A stretch of DNA of 64,000 nt, taken from Paractinoplanes abujensis. GTDB lineage: Bacteria; Actinomycetota; Actinomycetes; Mycobacteriales; Micromonosporaceae. Position 1 is the stretch's first letter. Each line of letters opens with the position of its first letter. The position numbers and the translations under genes are program-made. Below the pieces are notes generated by a model. The model searched no databases. It was not told the origin of the DNA and saw only the letters and a list, made by a program, of their open reading frames with translations. Below are positions 27,116 to 34,772 of the stretch, piece by piece. The stretch spans positions 2,728,001 through 2,792,000 of the forward strand of contig NZ_JACHMF010000001.1 of NCBI RefSeq assembly GCF_014204895.1, written 5' to 3'.

Positions 27116-28611
27116 CCTTCCTCGTTCCGCTGCCCGTCGTGATGCCGCTGCTCGGTGCGGCGCTGACGCTGATGATGGCGGGCAAGCCGCGGGCGCAGCG
27201 GACGGTCAGCCTCACCGTGCTCACCGCCACGCTGCTCGTCTCGTGCGCGCTGCTCTACTTCTCGACCACCGACGGGTCGCTGGTCGTGGCCGTGGGCGGG
27301 TGGGAGGCGCCGCTGGGCATCGTGCTCATCGCCGACCAACTGGCCGCGCTGATGCTGGTCGTCTCGTCCGCCGTGACCCTGTGCGTGCTCGTCTACTCGA
27401 TCGGGCAGGGCATGGCCGACGGGCACGAGGAGACGCCGCTGTCGGTCTACCACCCGACGTACCTCGTGCTCACCGCCGGCGTGACCAACGCGTTCCTGGC
27501 CGGCGACCTGTTCAACCTGTACGTCGGGTTCGAGATCCTGCTCGTGGCGAGCTACGTGCTGCTGACGATCGGGGGCACCGAGAACCGCATCCGGGCCGGA
27601 TCGACGTACGTGGTGGTCTCCCTGCTGTCCTCGGTGATCTTCCTGACCGCGATCGGGCTCATCTACGCCGCCACCGGAACGCTGAACCTCGCGCAACTCG
27701 TGGAGCGGCTGGACGCGCTGCCCGACGGCCTGCGGCTGATCCTGCAGGGCATGCTGCTGCTGGCGTTCGGCATCAAGGCGGCCGTGTTCCCGTTGTCGTC
27801 GTGGCTGCCCGACAGCTACCCCACCGCGCCCGCCCCGGTCACGGCGGTCTTCGCGGGGCTGCTGACTAAGGTCGGCGTGTACGCCATCATCCGTACCGAA
27901 ACGCTGCTTTTCCCGGGTGGAAGGGCCGCGGTCGTGCTGCTGATCACCGGACTGCTGACGATGGTGATCGGCATCCTGGGCGCGGTGGCACAGTCCGACA
28001 TCAAACGGTTGCTGTCGTTCACGCTGATCAGCCACATCGGGTACCTGCTGTTCGGGGTGGGACTGACCACGCAGCTGGGGTTGTCCAGCGCGATCTTCTA
28101 CGTGGTCCACCACATCACCATCCAGACCACGCTGTTCCTGGCGGCCGGGCTGATCGAACATCGCGGCGGCAGCACCGCCCTGGACAAGCTGGGCGGGCTG
28201 GCCAAGCTCTCCCCCGTGCTCGCCGTGCTGTTCCTGGTGCCCGCGCTCAACCTGGCCGGCATCCCGCCGTTCTCCGGGTTCATCGGCAAACTCGGCCTCG
28301 TGCAGGCGGGCGTGGCCGACGGCGGCGTGCTGGCCTGGATGCTCGTCGCCGGCGGCATCCTGACGAGCCTGCTGACCCTGTACGCGGTGGCGCGCGTGTG
28401 GAACCTGGCGTTCTGGCGTACACCGCCCACGTCGATGCCGTCCGGGCGGCTCCCGGCCCTGATGGTGGCGCCCACGCTGGCACTGGTCGTCTTCGGTGCC
28501 GCCCTGACGTTCGTGGCCGGACCGCTGTTCGAGGTGGGCGACCAGGCCGCCGCGTCACTGCAGGAACGCACGGCCTACGTGCAGTCCGTCTTCGGAGGGG
28601 AGAACCCGTGA
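27112..28611 (+). CDS. mrpD: Na+/H+ antiporter subunit D (NuoN/M-like)
   Basis: A 499-residue proton-channel subunit with about 14 membrane helices. Conserved family elements include YVGFEILLVASYVLLTIGG with the membrane Glu, FGIKAAVFPLSSWLPDSYP with the Lys, and the LLSFTLISHIGYLLFG and HHITIQTTLFLAAGL helices with His residues. It overlaps mrpC and mrpE by 4 nt each, so translation of the whole operon is coupled. Confidence 0.92.
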   Translation: MTFLVPLPVVMPLLGAALTLMMAGKPRAQRTVSLTVLTATLLVSCALLYFSTTDGSLVVAVGGWEAPLGIVLIADQLAALMLVVSSAVTLCVLVYSIGQGMADGHEETPLSVYHPTYLVLTAGVTNAFLAGDLFNLYVGFEILLVASYVLLTIGGTENRIRAGSTYVVVSLLSSVIFLTAIGLIYAATGTLNLAQLVERLDALPDGLRLILQGMLLLAFGIKAAVFPLSSWLPDSYPTAPAPVTAVFAGLLTKVGVYAIIRTETLLFPGGRAAVVLLITGLLTMVIGILGAVAQSDIKRLLSFTLISHIGYLLFGVGLTTQLGLSSAIFYVVHHITIQTTLFLAAGLIEHRGGSTALDKLGGLAKLSPVLAVLFLVPALNLAGIPPFSGFIGKLGLVQAGVADGGVLAWMLVAGGILTSLLTLYAVARVWNLAFWRTPPTSMPSGRLPALMVAPTLALVVFGAALTFVAGPLFEVGDQAAASLQERTAYVQSVFGGENP

Positions 28612-29144
28612 CCAACGGCCGATGGCGCGACCGCTGCGTGGCGGCGCTCGGGCTGACCGTGATCTGGGTGCTGCTGTGGGGCTCGTTCACGCCGCTGACC
28701 CTTGTGGGCGGTCTGGTGGTGGCGGTCGTGGTGCTGATCGTGTTCCCGTTGCCGCCCGTCACCTACGCCGGGCGGATCCACCCGTACGGCGTCCTCCGCT
28801 TCACCGTGCGCTTCCTGCGCGACATGGTGCTGGCCAGCGCGCAAGTGGCGTCGCTGGCGTTCCGTTTCGGGCACACACCACGCAGCGCGGTGATCGCCGT
28901 GCCGCTGCGCTGCCCGTCCGACCTCAACCTGACCCTGACCGCGGAGGCGTTGTCGCTCGTGCCCGGAAGCCTGATCGTCGACGTGGACCGCAAACGCGGC
29001 ATCCTCTACGTGCACGTGCTGGGCGTCTCCGACCCGCCCTCCGTCGAACACTTCCGGCAGGACGTGCTCGAACTGGAGGGCCGGATCATCCGCGCGTTCG
29101 GCTCGGCCGCTGAGCGTCGCGTCATCTCGGAGGTCCCCGCATGA
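28608..29144 (+). CDS. mrpE: Na+/H+ antiporter subunit E
   Basis: A 178-residue MnhE subunit. Two to three N-terminal membrane helices (VIWVLLWGSFTPLTLVGGLVVAVVVL) are followed by a cytoplasmic domain with the family hallmark TAEALSLVPGSLIVDVDRKRG and YVHVLGV. The start is GTG 28608, overlapping the mrpD stop (28609-28611). It overlaps mrpF by 4 nt. Confidence 0.9.
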   Translation: MTNGRWRDRCVAALGLTVIWVLLWGSFTPLTLVGGLVVAVVVLIVFPLPPVTYAGRIHPYGVLRFTVRFLRDMVLASAQVASLAFRFGHTPRSAVIAVPLRCPSDLNLTLTAEALSLVPGSLIVDVDRKRGILYVHVLGVSDPPSVEHFRQDVLELEGRIIRAFGSAAERRVISEVPA

Positions 29145-29608
29145 CAGTCGTCGCCGTGATCGTCACCACGCTGCTCGCCATCGGTGCGGGGCTCACGCTG
29201 ATCCGCATCGTGCGGGGGCCGTCGGTGCTCGACCGGATCGTCGCCACCGACGTGCTGCTCGCCGTCATCGTGTCGGCGCTGGCCACGGAGGCGGCCTTCT
29301 CCCGCGACGCCACCGTGCTGCCGGTGCTCGCGGTGCTGTCCGTTCTGGGCTTCACGGGGGCGGTCAGTGTGGCCCGTTTCGCCATCCGGCGTAACCCGGC
29401 GGCTGAGGCCGGGGCGTCGCACGCCGCCGGCCGCACCGACGGCTCCGACGGCTCCGACCCCTCGGACCGCTCCGGCCGGGCCGATCGCAACGCTCTCAGC
29501 GGCCTCGCCTCCGGGCGCGACGGTCTCGGGGTCGATCCCAACGGTCTCGCGGCCGGTCGCGACGATCTGACGGCCGTCGAGCGCACCAGCGAAGGAGGTT
29601 CCCGATGA
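29141..29608 (+). CDS. mrpF: Na+/H+ antiporter subunit F with extended C-terminal tail
   Basis: The first ~88 residues are a standard three-helix MnhF/PhaF subunit (GLTLIRIVRGPSVLDRIVATDVL and LSVLGFTGAVSVARF). The remaining ~65 residues form a hydrophilic tail rich in Gly, Asp, Ser and Arg that reads as short repeats (DGSDGSDPSDRSGRAD, NGLAAGRDDL). MrpF is normally 85-100 residues, so this tail is an oddity; it is in frame, has good codon use and carries the ribosome site for mrpG. Confidence 0.88.
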   Translation: MTVVAVIVTTLLAIGAGLTLIRIVRGPSVLDRIVATDVLLAVIVSALATEAAFSRDATVLPVLAVLSVLGFTGAVSVARFAIRRNPAAEAGASHAAGRTDGSDGSDPSDRSGRADRNALSGLASGRDGLGVDPNGLAAGRDDLTAVERTSEGGSR

Positions 29609-29946
29609 ACGGCGTCCTCGACGTCGCCGCCGGCGTCTGCCTGATCGTCGGCGCCCTGCTCGGCCTGTCCGCCGGGGTCGCCCTGATGCGCTTCCCCGAC
29701 CTGCTGTCCCGCATGCATGCGGCCACCAAGCCCCAAGTGCTCGGCCTGTTGCTGGTGCTGACCGGCTGCGCGCTGCGGCTGCGCGACGCCGTCGACATCA
29801 CGACGCTGCTGCTGGTCGCCGTGTTCAGCATGGCCACAGCCCCGGTCGCGGCCCACATGATCGGGCGCGCCGGCTACCGCGCCGGACTGGCCCGCGAGGA
29901 CCTGCTGGTCGTCGACGAACTCCGCACCGCCGACGACAAACGGTGA
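29605..29946 (+). CDS. mrpG: Na+/H+ antiporter subunit G
   Basis: A 113-residue MnhG/PhaG subunit: three membrane helices with the characteristic ALMRFPDLLSRMHAATKP loop and an APVAAHMIGRAGYRAG ending. A GAAGGAGG ribosome site lies inside the mrpF tail. It overlaps mrpF by 4 nt and completes the antiporter set. Confidence 0.92.
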   Translation: MNGVLDVAAGVCLIVGALLGLSAGVALMRFPDLLSRMHAATKPQVLGLLLVLTGCALRLRDAVDITTLLLVAVFSMATAPVAAHMIGRAGYRAGLAREDLLVVDELRTADDKR

Positions 29947-29957
29947 GGGGGTTCAGC

Positions 29958-30434
29958 ATGGAGCTGTTCGGCATGCCACCACCCGATGGACCCGACGCCG
30001 CCCTGGCCCGCCGCATAGCCGAGTCCTTGGCGGCGGACGACCGCTTCCGCCGCCAGCCGGTGGCCGTCCAGGTCCAGAACGGCGTGGCCATCCTGACCGG
30101 CCGGGTCGAGAGCCGCGAGGTCCACGACGCCCTGATCTCGGCGGTCCGCGAGGTTGCCGGCCCGCGCGACCTGTGCGACGTCCTCCGCATCACCGACGGT
30201 GAGACCCGTCTGCGCGAGGCCCGCCAGTTCGGCGAGCTGGCAGCCCACCTGGCCACGTCCCCGGCCCGCAGCACCCGCCGCGGCTCCCCGGCCGCGGTGG
30301 TCGCTCGCATGGTCATGCTGACCGTGACGGCCACCATCGTCCTGATCGAGGTAGCCGGCTGGCTGGCCGCCCTCTTCGGCGTCGGCCTCCTGGCCTGGGC
30401 CGCCGACGTCCTGCTCCGCCGCCGCAAACGCTGA
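29958..30434 (+). CDS. BON-domain membrane protein ending the mrp operon
   Basis: The 158-residue product has a BON-like domain at about 10-80 (LARRIAESLAADDRF...VAVQVQNGVAILTGRVESREVHDALISAVREVAG). A hydrophobic pair of helices near the C-terminus (about 115-148, VMLTVTATIVLIEVAGWLAALFGVGLLAWAADVLL) ends in a basic tail. BON domains bind membranes or ligands in osmotic-stress proteins. ATG 29958 is preferred over GTG 29943 because GAGGGGG sits in front of it. The gene starts 11 bp after mrpG, suggesting it is an accessory to the antiporter. Confidence 0.72.
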   Translation: MELFGMPPPDGPDAALARRIAESLAADDRFRRQPVAVQVQNGVAILTGRVESREVHDALISAVREVAGPRDLCDVLRITDGETRLREARQFGELAAHLATSPARSTRRGSPAAVVARMVMLTVTATIVLIEVAGWLAALFGVGLLAWAADVLLRRRKR

Positions 30435-30510
30435 CCGCCTCCCTCCTCGCGCCACCCCGCGTCGCGCCGCGGCGCCCCACCACAGCGCCGCATCGGCGGG
30501 GGTCTGCATG

Positions 30511-30984
30511 TCACGGTTGATCTGGCACCGAACTGAAATTCCACGCCGTCGGCAGATCGCCGCCGCACAACGCGCATGTGAAGTCACCGTCGCGCACGAT
30601 GTTGCGCTCGCCGCAATCCGGGCAGCGCCGGAAGGTCAGCTCATGAGTGAAGCCGCCGGGGTGGGCTGTGCCGAGACGGTCGAGTGCCGCGGCCACGGCC
30701 GGCCAGCAGTCCGGGTCCGGGCAGTAGCCGGTCGACTGGTTCGACACCTCGACCACCCGCCGCTCGCCGTCGAATGTCATCTCACCGGCCGCCAGCACGT
30801 CCTGCCCATCGGCCAGAACGACGTGTTCACTCCGGCGCGGCGCCAGTTTGAGCCACCCGTCGACCCCGACGACGAACGTCAGCGGCTCGTCCGGGAGCCG
30901 TCCCGCGGCGTCGAGACGGACCGGCTCCACGCGGCCGGCCGACTCCTGGATGTCCGCCGGCCCCACATAGCGATAGCGCCTCAC
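30511..30984 (-). CDS. hypothetical protein with C-terminal zinc ribbon
   Basis: A 157-residue protein. The N-terminal part is a small beta-rich region (YRYVGPADIQESAG, FVVGVDGWLKLAPRRSEHVVLADGQ). Near the C-terminus CPDCG and CALCGG give a CxxC...CxxC pair about 16 residues apart, a likely zinc ribbon. A further Cys pair (YCPDPDCW) lies between. I do not recognise a named function. It is convergent with the mrp operon's last gene and shares the 76-bp gap with it. Confidence 0.6.
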   Translation of the reverse strand: MRRYRYVGPADIQESAGRVEPVRLDAAGRLPDEPLTFVVGVDGWLKLAPRRSEHVVLADGQDVLAAGEMTFDGERRVVEVSNQSTGYCPDPDCWPAVAAALDRLGTAHPGGFTHELTFRRCPDCGERNIVRDGDFTCALCGGDLPTAWNFSSVPDQP

Positions 30985-31348
30985 CCCGCGACGCTATCCA
31001 CCCCGCCACCGACAGGGCGACCTGATTAACGCCGACCGGTAGGCCCGCGACGACGACTCGTTGGCAGGACGGGCTTGGGCGGGGGAGGCCGACTGAGCGG
31101 ATACCTCGGATGGCCGAGTGGGGCCGCGGGCTCAGCGGGTGCGAGCGGCACCGGGCGGGCGCGCCTGGCGCGGGCGGGCGCGCCGGGTGCCGGGCGGGCG
31201 CGCCGGGTGCCGGGCGGGCGCGCCGGGTGCCGGGCGGGCGCGCCTGGCGCGGGCGGGTGCGCCGGGTGCCGGGCGGGTGCGCCTGGCGCGGGCGGGTGCG
31301 AGCGGCGCCAGGCAGGTGCGCGGGGCACAGGCGGATACCGAGCCGGCG
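30985..31348. other. gene-free 364-bp stretch dominated by a minisatellite
   Basis: This lies between two minus-strand genes. The first ~165 bp show nothing recognisable; the rest is the 20-bp tandem array listed separately. All six frames are open for long distances because of the repeat, which explains the spurious Pro/Ala/Arg-rich frames here. Confidence 0.6.
31152..31318. repeat. 20-bp GC-only minisatellite, about 8 copies
   Basis: Units of the form CGGGCGGGCGCGCCGGGTGC repeat head to tail; variants carry GCCTGGCGC or a GTGC end. Flanks near 31098 and 31331 both contain GCGGATACC, perhaps marking the original element. The array is just downstream of the PPOX gene stop. Confidence 0.75.
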
Positions 31349-31753
31349 TCAGCGCTTTCCGATGGCTGTTGGGCGGACCACGAAGATGACGCGGTCCGGG
31401 GCGTCGGTCGGGGGCTTGGTGCCGAACGGAGCGTCGTAACGCTCGGCCAGCTCGACGAAGAAGTCGCCGTTCGGGTCGGGGTCGATGCGTTCCACGACGC
31501 CTCGTACTTCGATATAGCGATACGGGTCGGCCGGGTCGACGATCGAGAGGGAGACGGCGGGGTTGGCCGTGACGTTGCGGAACTTGCGGCGGAAGTTGGT
31601 GTGCGTGAAGCGCAGGAACTGACCGTCCCAGCTGAACCACATCGGGTTGACCTGCGGCGTACCGTTGTCGCGCACGGTGGCGAGGTGACCGATCAGGGGC
31701 CGCTCCAGCAGGTCGAGGAGCTCGTCGGGGATGATCCGGGTTTCAGACGTCAC
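31349..31753 (-). CDS. PPOX class F420-dependent oxidoreductase
   Basis: A 134-residue split-barrel protein, paralogous to the one at 19429. Signature segments are [33 protein letters not shown] and [34 protein letters not shown], matching the F420-binding Rv1155/Rv2074-like group. GTG 31753 is chosen because TAGAGT lies 8 nt upstream; an ATG at 31783 would add 10 residues. It is divergent from the SAM-riboswitch operon. Confidence 0.82.
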   Translation of the reverse strand: MTSETRIIPDELLDLLERPLIGHLATVRDNGTPQVNPMWFSWDGQFLRFTHTNFRRKFRNVTANPAVSLSIVDPADPYRYIEVRGVVERIDPDPNGDFFVELAERYDAPFGTKPPTDAPDRVIFVVRPTAIGKR

Positions 31754-31832
31754 GGTCGCACACTCTACCCAACCTATGGGCATTGTGGGTTCGTCGGCGG
31801 GTGGCCGAATATTCGCGTCGGCGTGGGACTGC

Positions 31833-31838
31833 TATGGT
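31833..31838 (+). promoter_or_regulatory. -10 box (TATGGT) of the riboswitch transcript
   Basis: TATGGT lies 6 nt before the first base of the riboswitch P1 stem (31845), so transcription should start at about the base of the aptamer. No strong -35 element is visible. Confidence 0.5.
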
Positions 31839-31844
31839 CCGACG

Positions 31845-31922
31845 GGTCACGAGTGCCAGCGTCAAGCCCCGGCTCGCTGGCCGGCAACCCCCTGTGGTGG
31901 GTGGGTGCTCCGGGTGATGACC
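31845..31922 (+). ncRNA. SAM-clan riboswitch (SAM-IV-like)
   Basis: The leader matches the actinobacterial SAM-I/IV aptamer. GGTCA (31845-31849) pairs with TGACC (31918-31922) as P1. The conserved GAGTGCCAGCG follows, and GCCAGCG (31855-31861) pairs with CGCTGGC (31875-31881) around TCAAGCCCCGG. Then come CCGGCAACC and a 3' part ending GGGTGATGACC. Binding of S-adenosylmethionine would be expected to repress the operon that starts 49 nt downstream at 31971. The aptamer is complete and has a promoter directly upstream. It precedes GNAT and methyltransferase genes rather than methionine-biosynthesis genes. Confidence 0.85.
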
Positions 31923-31970
31923 AGGTCCGGCGCGCAGCGTGCCGGGCAAACCACGACTCGGGAGTGCGCT

Positions 31971-32609
31971 GTGACTCTGCCCCGGCCTGTCCTTGAAGGT
32001 TCCCTCGTACGGCTCGAGCCGCTGACCCCCGCGCACGCGGCCGACCTGGCCGCGGCGGCCGCCGGTGATCGTGGGTCGTTCGGCTGGACCTGGGTGCCGC
32101 AGCCCGGCGAGGTGGACGACTACATCGACCAGCAGCTCGGGCGGGCGGCCCAGGGGACCATGACTCCGTATGCGCAGATCGCGCTGGACACGGGCCGGGC
32201 CGTCGGAGCCACCGCGTACTGGGATCCGCGCCGCCGCCCCGAAACCGGTGACCTGTATGCGATCGAGGTCGGCTTCACCTGGCTGGCCGCCGCGGCGCAG
32301 GGCACCGGCATCAACACCGAGGCGAAGCTGCTGCTGTTCGCGAACGCCTTCGACAACTGGCGCGTCGAGCGGGTCGATCTCAAGACCGACGCGCGCAACG
32401 TTCGTTCCCGGGCGGCGATCGCGGCGACCGGCGCGACCTTCGAGGGCGTCCTGCGCCGCTGGTCACGGTCGTGGGTGCCGGGTGAGGAGGGCCGGTTGCG
32501 CGACTCGGCGATCTTTTCGGTCATCGCCCCGGAATGGCCCGCCTGCCGCGCCCACCTGCGGCAACGGCTGGCCGCCAGGACGGGGCAGCGCAAGGACTCA
32601 GCGCGATGA
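31971..32609 (+). CDS. GNAT family N-acetyltransferase (RimJ/RimL-like)
   Basis: The 212-residue protein has the RimJ/RimL-type N-terminus [19 protein letters not shown], the [24 protein letters not shown] strand region and the acetyl-CoA loop in [15 protein letters not shown], then the [19 protein letters not shown] helix. Members acetylate N-termini or small amines. GTG 31971 is preceded by GGGAG at 6 nt spacing. It is the first gene after the SAM riboswitch and overlaps the methyltransferase gene by 4 nt (ATGA). Confidence 0.85.
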   Translation: MTLPRPVLEGSLVRLEPLTPAHAADLAAAAAGDRGSFGWTWVPQPGEVDDYIDQQLGRAAQGTMTPYAQIALDTGRAVGATAYWDPRRRPETGDLYAIEVGFTWLAAAAQGTGINTEAKLLLFANAFDNWRVERVDLKTDARNVRSRAAIAATGATFEGVLRRWSRSWVPGEEGRLRDSAIFSVIAPEWPACRAHLRQRLAARTGQRKDSAR

Positions 32610-33247
32610 GGGACTGGCGGTCCTGGTTCGAGTTCGGCCGCACGCTGCCCCTGGCGCCCGGCGTCCACGCGCCTTCCCGGTTCTCGGCGCTGCTCGCGGC
32701 CGCGTTGCAGGACTGCGGCGACCGTACGGTGATCGATGCGGGCTGCGGCGCCGGCCTGATCACCATCGCGGCGTTGCGGGCCGGCGCCCGGCACGTGATC
32801 GCGATCGACTCCGATCCCGCCGCGGTCGAGCTGACCCGGCGCAACGTGGCCGAGACCCTGGGTGTGCAGCCCGTGGAGGTCCTTCGCCTCGACTTCCGCG
32901 AGCTGGACGAGCTCGACGCCGACCTGCTCGCCGTCAATCCGCCGCAGCGCCCCGCGTCCACCCTGGAGGCGGTCGAGCCCGACCAGCGCCACCTGCACGT
33001 GGGTGGTGGCGCCGACGGCCTCGACACGCTGCGCCTCGTGCTGAGGCACACCAGAGCGGCCACCGTACGCACCACCGCCGCCGACACTCTGCCGATCCGC
33101 TCGGTGCCGGCCGTGTCGCGTCGCCGGGTGCTCACCGCCACCCTGCCGATGCACCGGGCCTGGCACCCGCTGACCGGACCGGAGGCCCCGGTCAGCGTCT
33201 GGGAGCTGCGCCGCACCCCCGTCTCGACGGCAGGCTCCCGGCCGTGA
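32606..33247 (+). CDS. class I SAM-dependent methyltransferase
   Basis: A 213-residue Rossmann methyltransferase. Motif [10 protein letters not shown] is at 42-50, IAIDSD at 66-70 is the acidic ribose-binding strand, and the [10 protein letters not shown] motif IV at 108-116 (NPPQ) is typical of enzymes that methylate an amide or amine nitrogen. The N-terminal ~35 residues ([20 protein letters not shown]) are a substrate lid. It uses the very ligand sensed by the upstream riboswitch. It overlaps both neighbours by 4 nt. The substrate is unknown. Confidence 0.82.
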   Translation: MRDWRSWFEFGRTLPLAPGVHAPSRFSALLAAALQDCGDRTVIDAGCGAGLITIAALRAGARHVIAIDSDPAAVELTRRNVAETLGVQPVEVLRLDFRELDELDADLLAVNPPQRPASTLEAVEPDQRHLHVGGGADGLDTLRLVLRHTRAATVRTTAADTLPIRSVPAVSRRRVLTATLPMHRAWHPLTGPEAPVSVWELRRTPVSTAGSRP

Positions 33248-33636
33248 AAGCCGGCTACTACCCGGAGTCCGGTCCGCCGGGCTTTCTGGCCGCCGCTGCC
33301 GCGCAGGCCCGCTTGGTCCTGGCGGCCGGCGACCCCGACGCGACGTACGAGGCCGGCTTGGACTTCGCCGGGCTGGCCGGACGGGCCTTGGGCGCGGCCC
33401 CGGCGGGCGAGCCCATCGCCGACTTCCCGGCCGCCCTGAGCTGGATCTGGGGTTCGCTCACCGACGAGATGGACGCCCCCGGCCGCGGAGCACCGGACCA
33501 GGGCGCGGCCGCGGTCCGGCACATGCGCCGGGCCGCCACCGAATGGCTCGAGGTGCTCGGCTCCCCCGTCCCGGGTGCGGTTGCCGCCTACCTGGACCGC
33601 TGGCTCCACGAGGAGTGCGGCTACGAGCGGCCCTGA
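33244..33636 (+). CDS. hypothetical protein, third gene of the SAM-riboswitch operon
   Basis: A 130-residue, mostly helical acidic protein with no membrane segment. It starts with GTG 33244 overlapping the methyltransferase stop by 4 nt. Trp residues (LSWIWGSL, ATEWLEVLG, YLDRWLHEECGYERP) recur near helix ends. I do not recognise a domain. The coupling suggests it is a partner or substrate of the two enzymes upstream. Confidence 0.65.
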   Translation: MKAGYYPESGPPGFLAAAAAQARLVLAAGDPDATYEAGLDFAGLAGRALGAAPAGEPIADFPAALSWIWGSLTDEMDAPGRGAPDQGAAAVRHMRRAATEWLEVLGSPVPGAVAAYLDRWLHEECGYERP

Positions 33637-33726
33637 TCGGAGCCGGGCGGAAAGCGACAAGCACCACATCGTGCGGGGTGTCACGATTCGGTGCCGGGCG
33701 AACGGTCGACAGCGGACGATGGGTGG

Positions 33727-33882
33727 ATGAGGCTTCCGTCGGTGGTTGTGGTCAGGGCCGCGTTCCTGGCTGTCGCCCTGCTGATCGTGCTGATCGGGGT
33801 GGTGGGGTGGCCTGCCGTCTTGCTGGGGGCGGCGTTCGCGGTTTGGTTCACCGACACGCGCCGGCCCGGCCGAAAGGCGTAG
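33727..33882 (+). CDS. small two-helix membrane protein
   Basis: A 51-residue product with two hydrophobic helices (LPSVVVVRAAFLAVALLIVL and GVVGWPAVLLGAAFAVWF) and a basic tail TDTRRPGRKA. ATG 33727 follows GATGGGTGG; a GTG at 33691 would add 12 hydrophilic residues. It is followed after 45 bp by another membrane protein gene. Function unknown. Confidence 0.45.
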   Translation: MRLPSVVVVRAAFLAVALLIVLIGVVGWPAVLLGAAFAVWFTDTRRPGRKA

Positions 33883-33914
33883 GCGCAGCCGAAAGACCTA
33901 GTGAACGCGCTGGC

Positions 33915-33920
33915 TACCGT
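33915..33920 (+). promoter_or_regulatory. -10 box (TACCGT) for a leaderless transcript
   Basis: TACCGT ends 7 nt before ATG 33928. It argues for that start rather than the in-frame GTG at 33901. Confidence 0.4.
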
Positions 33921-33927
33921 GCCGGCG

Positions 33928-34722
33928 ATGTGGGACAGAAGATTTCTCGGAGTGCTCGCGGCCGCGCTGGTGGTGGCCTTTGTGATGCTGCCGCCCGTGG
34001 TGGCGGCGGCCTGGACGGGTGCCGGCCCGACCAGTCACGGGCAGCTTGTGCAGGCCACCCAACAGGGGTTCGCCGACTACTGGCGGGCCGGTGGCGGGCA
34101 GCTCGACGCGGGCCTGCAGCGGCTTGTCGACTACTGGTTCGCCTTCCACGTGGTGAAGGGCGTGATCTCGGCGCTGCTGCTGGGGACGCTGGTGGCCCTG
34201 GCCGTTCCGCTCTGGCGCAGCCGCAAGCTGGTCGCGGCGGGGGTGTCGGGGCTGGCCGTGGTGGCCGCGGCGGCCGTGATGGCCAACGTGCAGGGCATGC
34301 TGGCGCCGCTGTCGTCGCTGCTGCCGATGGCCGGGGAGCCGACGTTGGCCGCGGCCGGGCGCGAGCTGAGCGCGGTGCTCAGTTCGGGTGCTCCGATGCC
34401 GGCGTCGTTGGAGCCGATGGTCAGCGACTTCGGCTGGTATCACGCGGTCATGGTGCCCATCGCGGGCGTCGCCGTGCTGATCCTGCTGGCCACGAGCGTC
34501 CTGCTGTGGCGCGGACCCTCCCGAGCCGGGCACAAACCAGCGCGCGGGTCGTCGCCAGCCGGGCACAACCCAGCGCGCGGATCCTCCCGAGCCGGGCACA
34601 AGGTGATCGCGGGCGTGACGCTGACCCTGGCCCTCGTCATGGGGGTGGTGGTCACGGCCAACGCGACCACGGCCGCCGACCCCGCCCCCGCCCTGCTGGC
34701 CTTCTTCCAGGGCGGCTGGTAG
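33928..34722 (+). CDS. hypothetical multi-pass membrane protein
   Basis: A 264-residue protein with about five hydrophobic segments: residues ~6-30, ~75-95, ~102-122, ~172-192 and ~227-250. A soluble extracellular-looking loop lies between the first two. Between the last two helices there is a basic insert built from imperfect repeats of (R/P)AGHKPARGSS. No family is recognised. Start ATG 33928 is chosen from the -10 spacing. A strong hairpin follows. Confidence 0.6.
   Translation: MWDRRFLGVLAAALVVAFVMLPPVVAAAWTGAGPTSHGQLVQATQQGFADYWRAGGGQLDAGLQRLVDYWFAFHVVKGVISALLLGTLVALAVPLWRSRKLVAAGVSGLAVVAAAAVMANVQGMLAPLSSLLPMAGEPTLAAAGRELSAVLSSGAPMPASLEPMVSDFGWYHAVMVPIAGVAVLILLATSVLLWRGPSRAGHKPARGSSPAGHNPARGSSRAGHKVIAGVTLTLALVMGVVVTANATTAADPAPALLAFFQGGW
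34519..34605 (+). repeat. in-frame 30-bp tandem repeat in the membrane-protein gene
   Basis: About three copies of a unit encoding RAGHKPARGS / PAGHNPARGS / RAGHKV. The repeat expands a cytoplasmic or periplasmic loop, with Gly, His and Arg enriched relative to the rest of the protein. Confidence 0.6.
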
Positions 34723-34729
34723 GCACAGC

Positions 34730-34757
34730 GCTGCCCCGGCCGGAAAGCCGGGGCAGC
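34730..34757. terminator. bidirectional hairpin terminator
   Basis: GCTGCCCCGGC (34730-34740) pairs perfectly with GCCGGGGCAGC (34747-34757) around a 6-nt loop. It lies between the convergent membrane-protein gene and the end of the sugar operon, so it can serve both. Confidence 0.75.
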
Positions 34758-34772
34758 ACCCACATTCACTGC

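Noticed and set aside
31026-31640. Pro/Ala/Arg-rich minus-strand protein
   Set aside because: It is produced by the 20-bp minisatellite and overlaps the well-supported PPOX gene in another frame.
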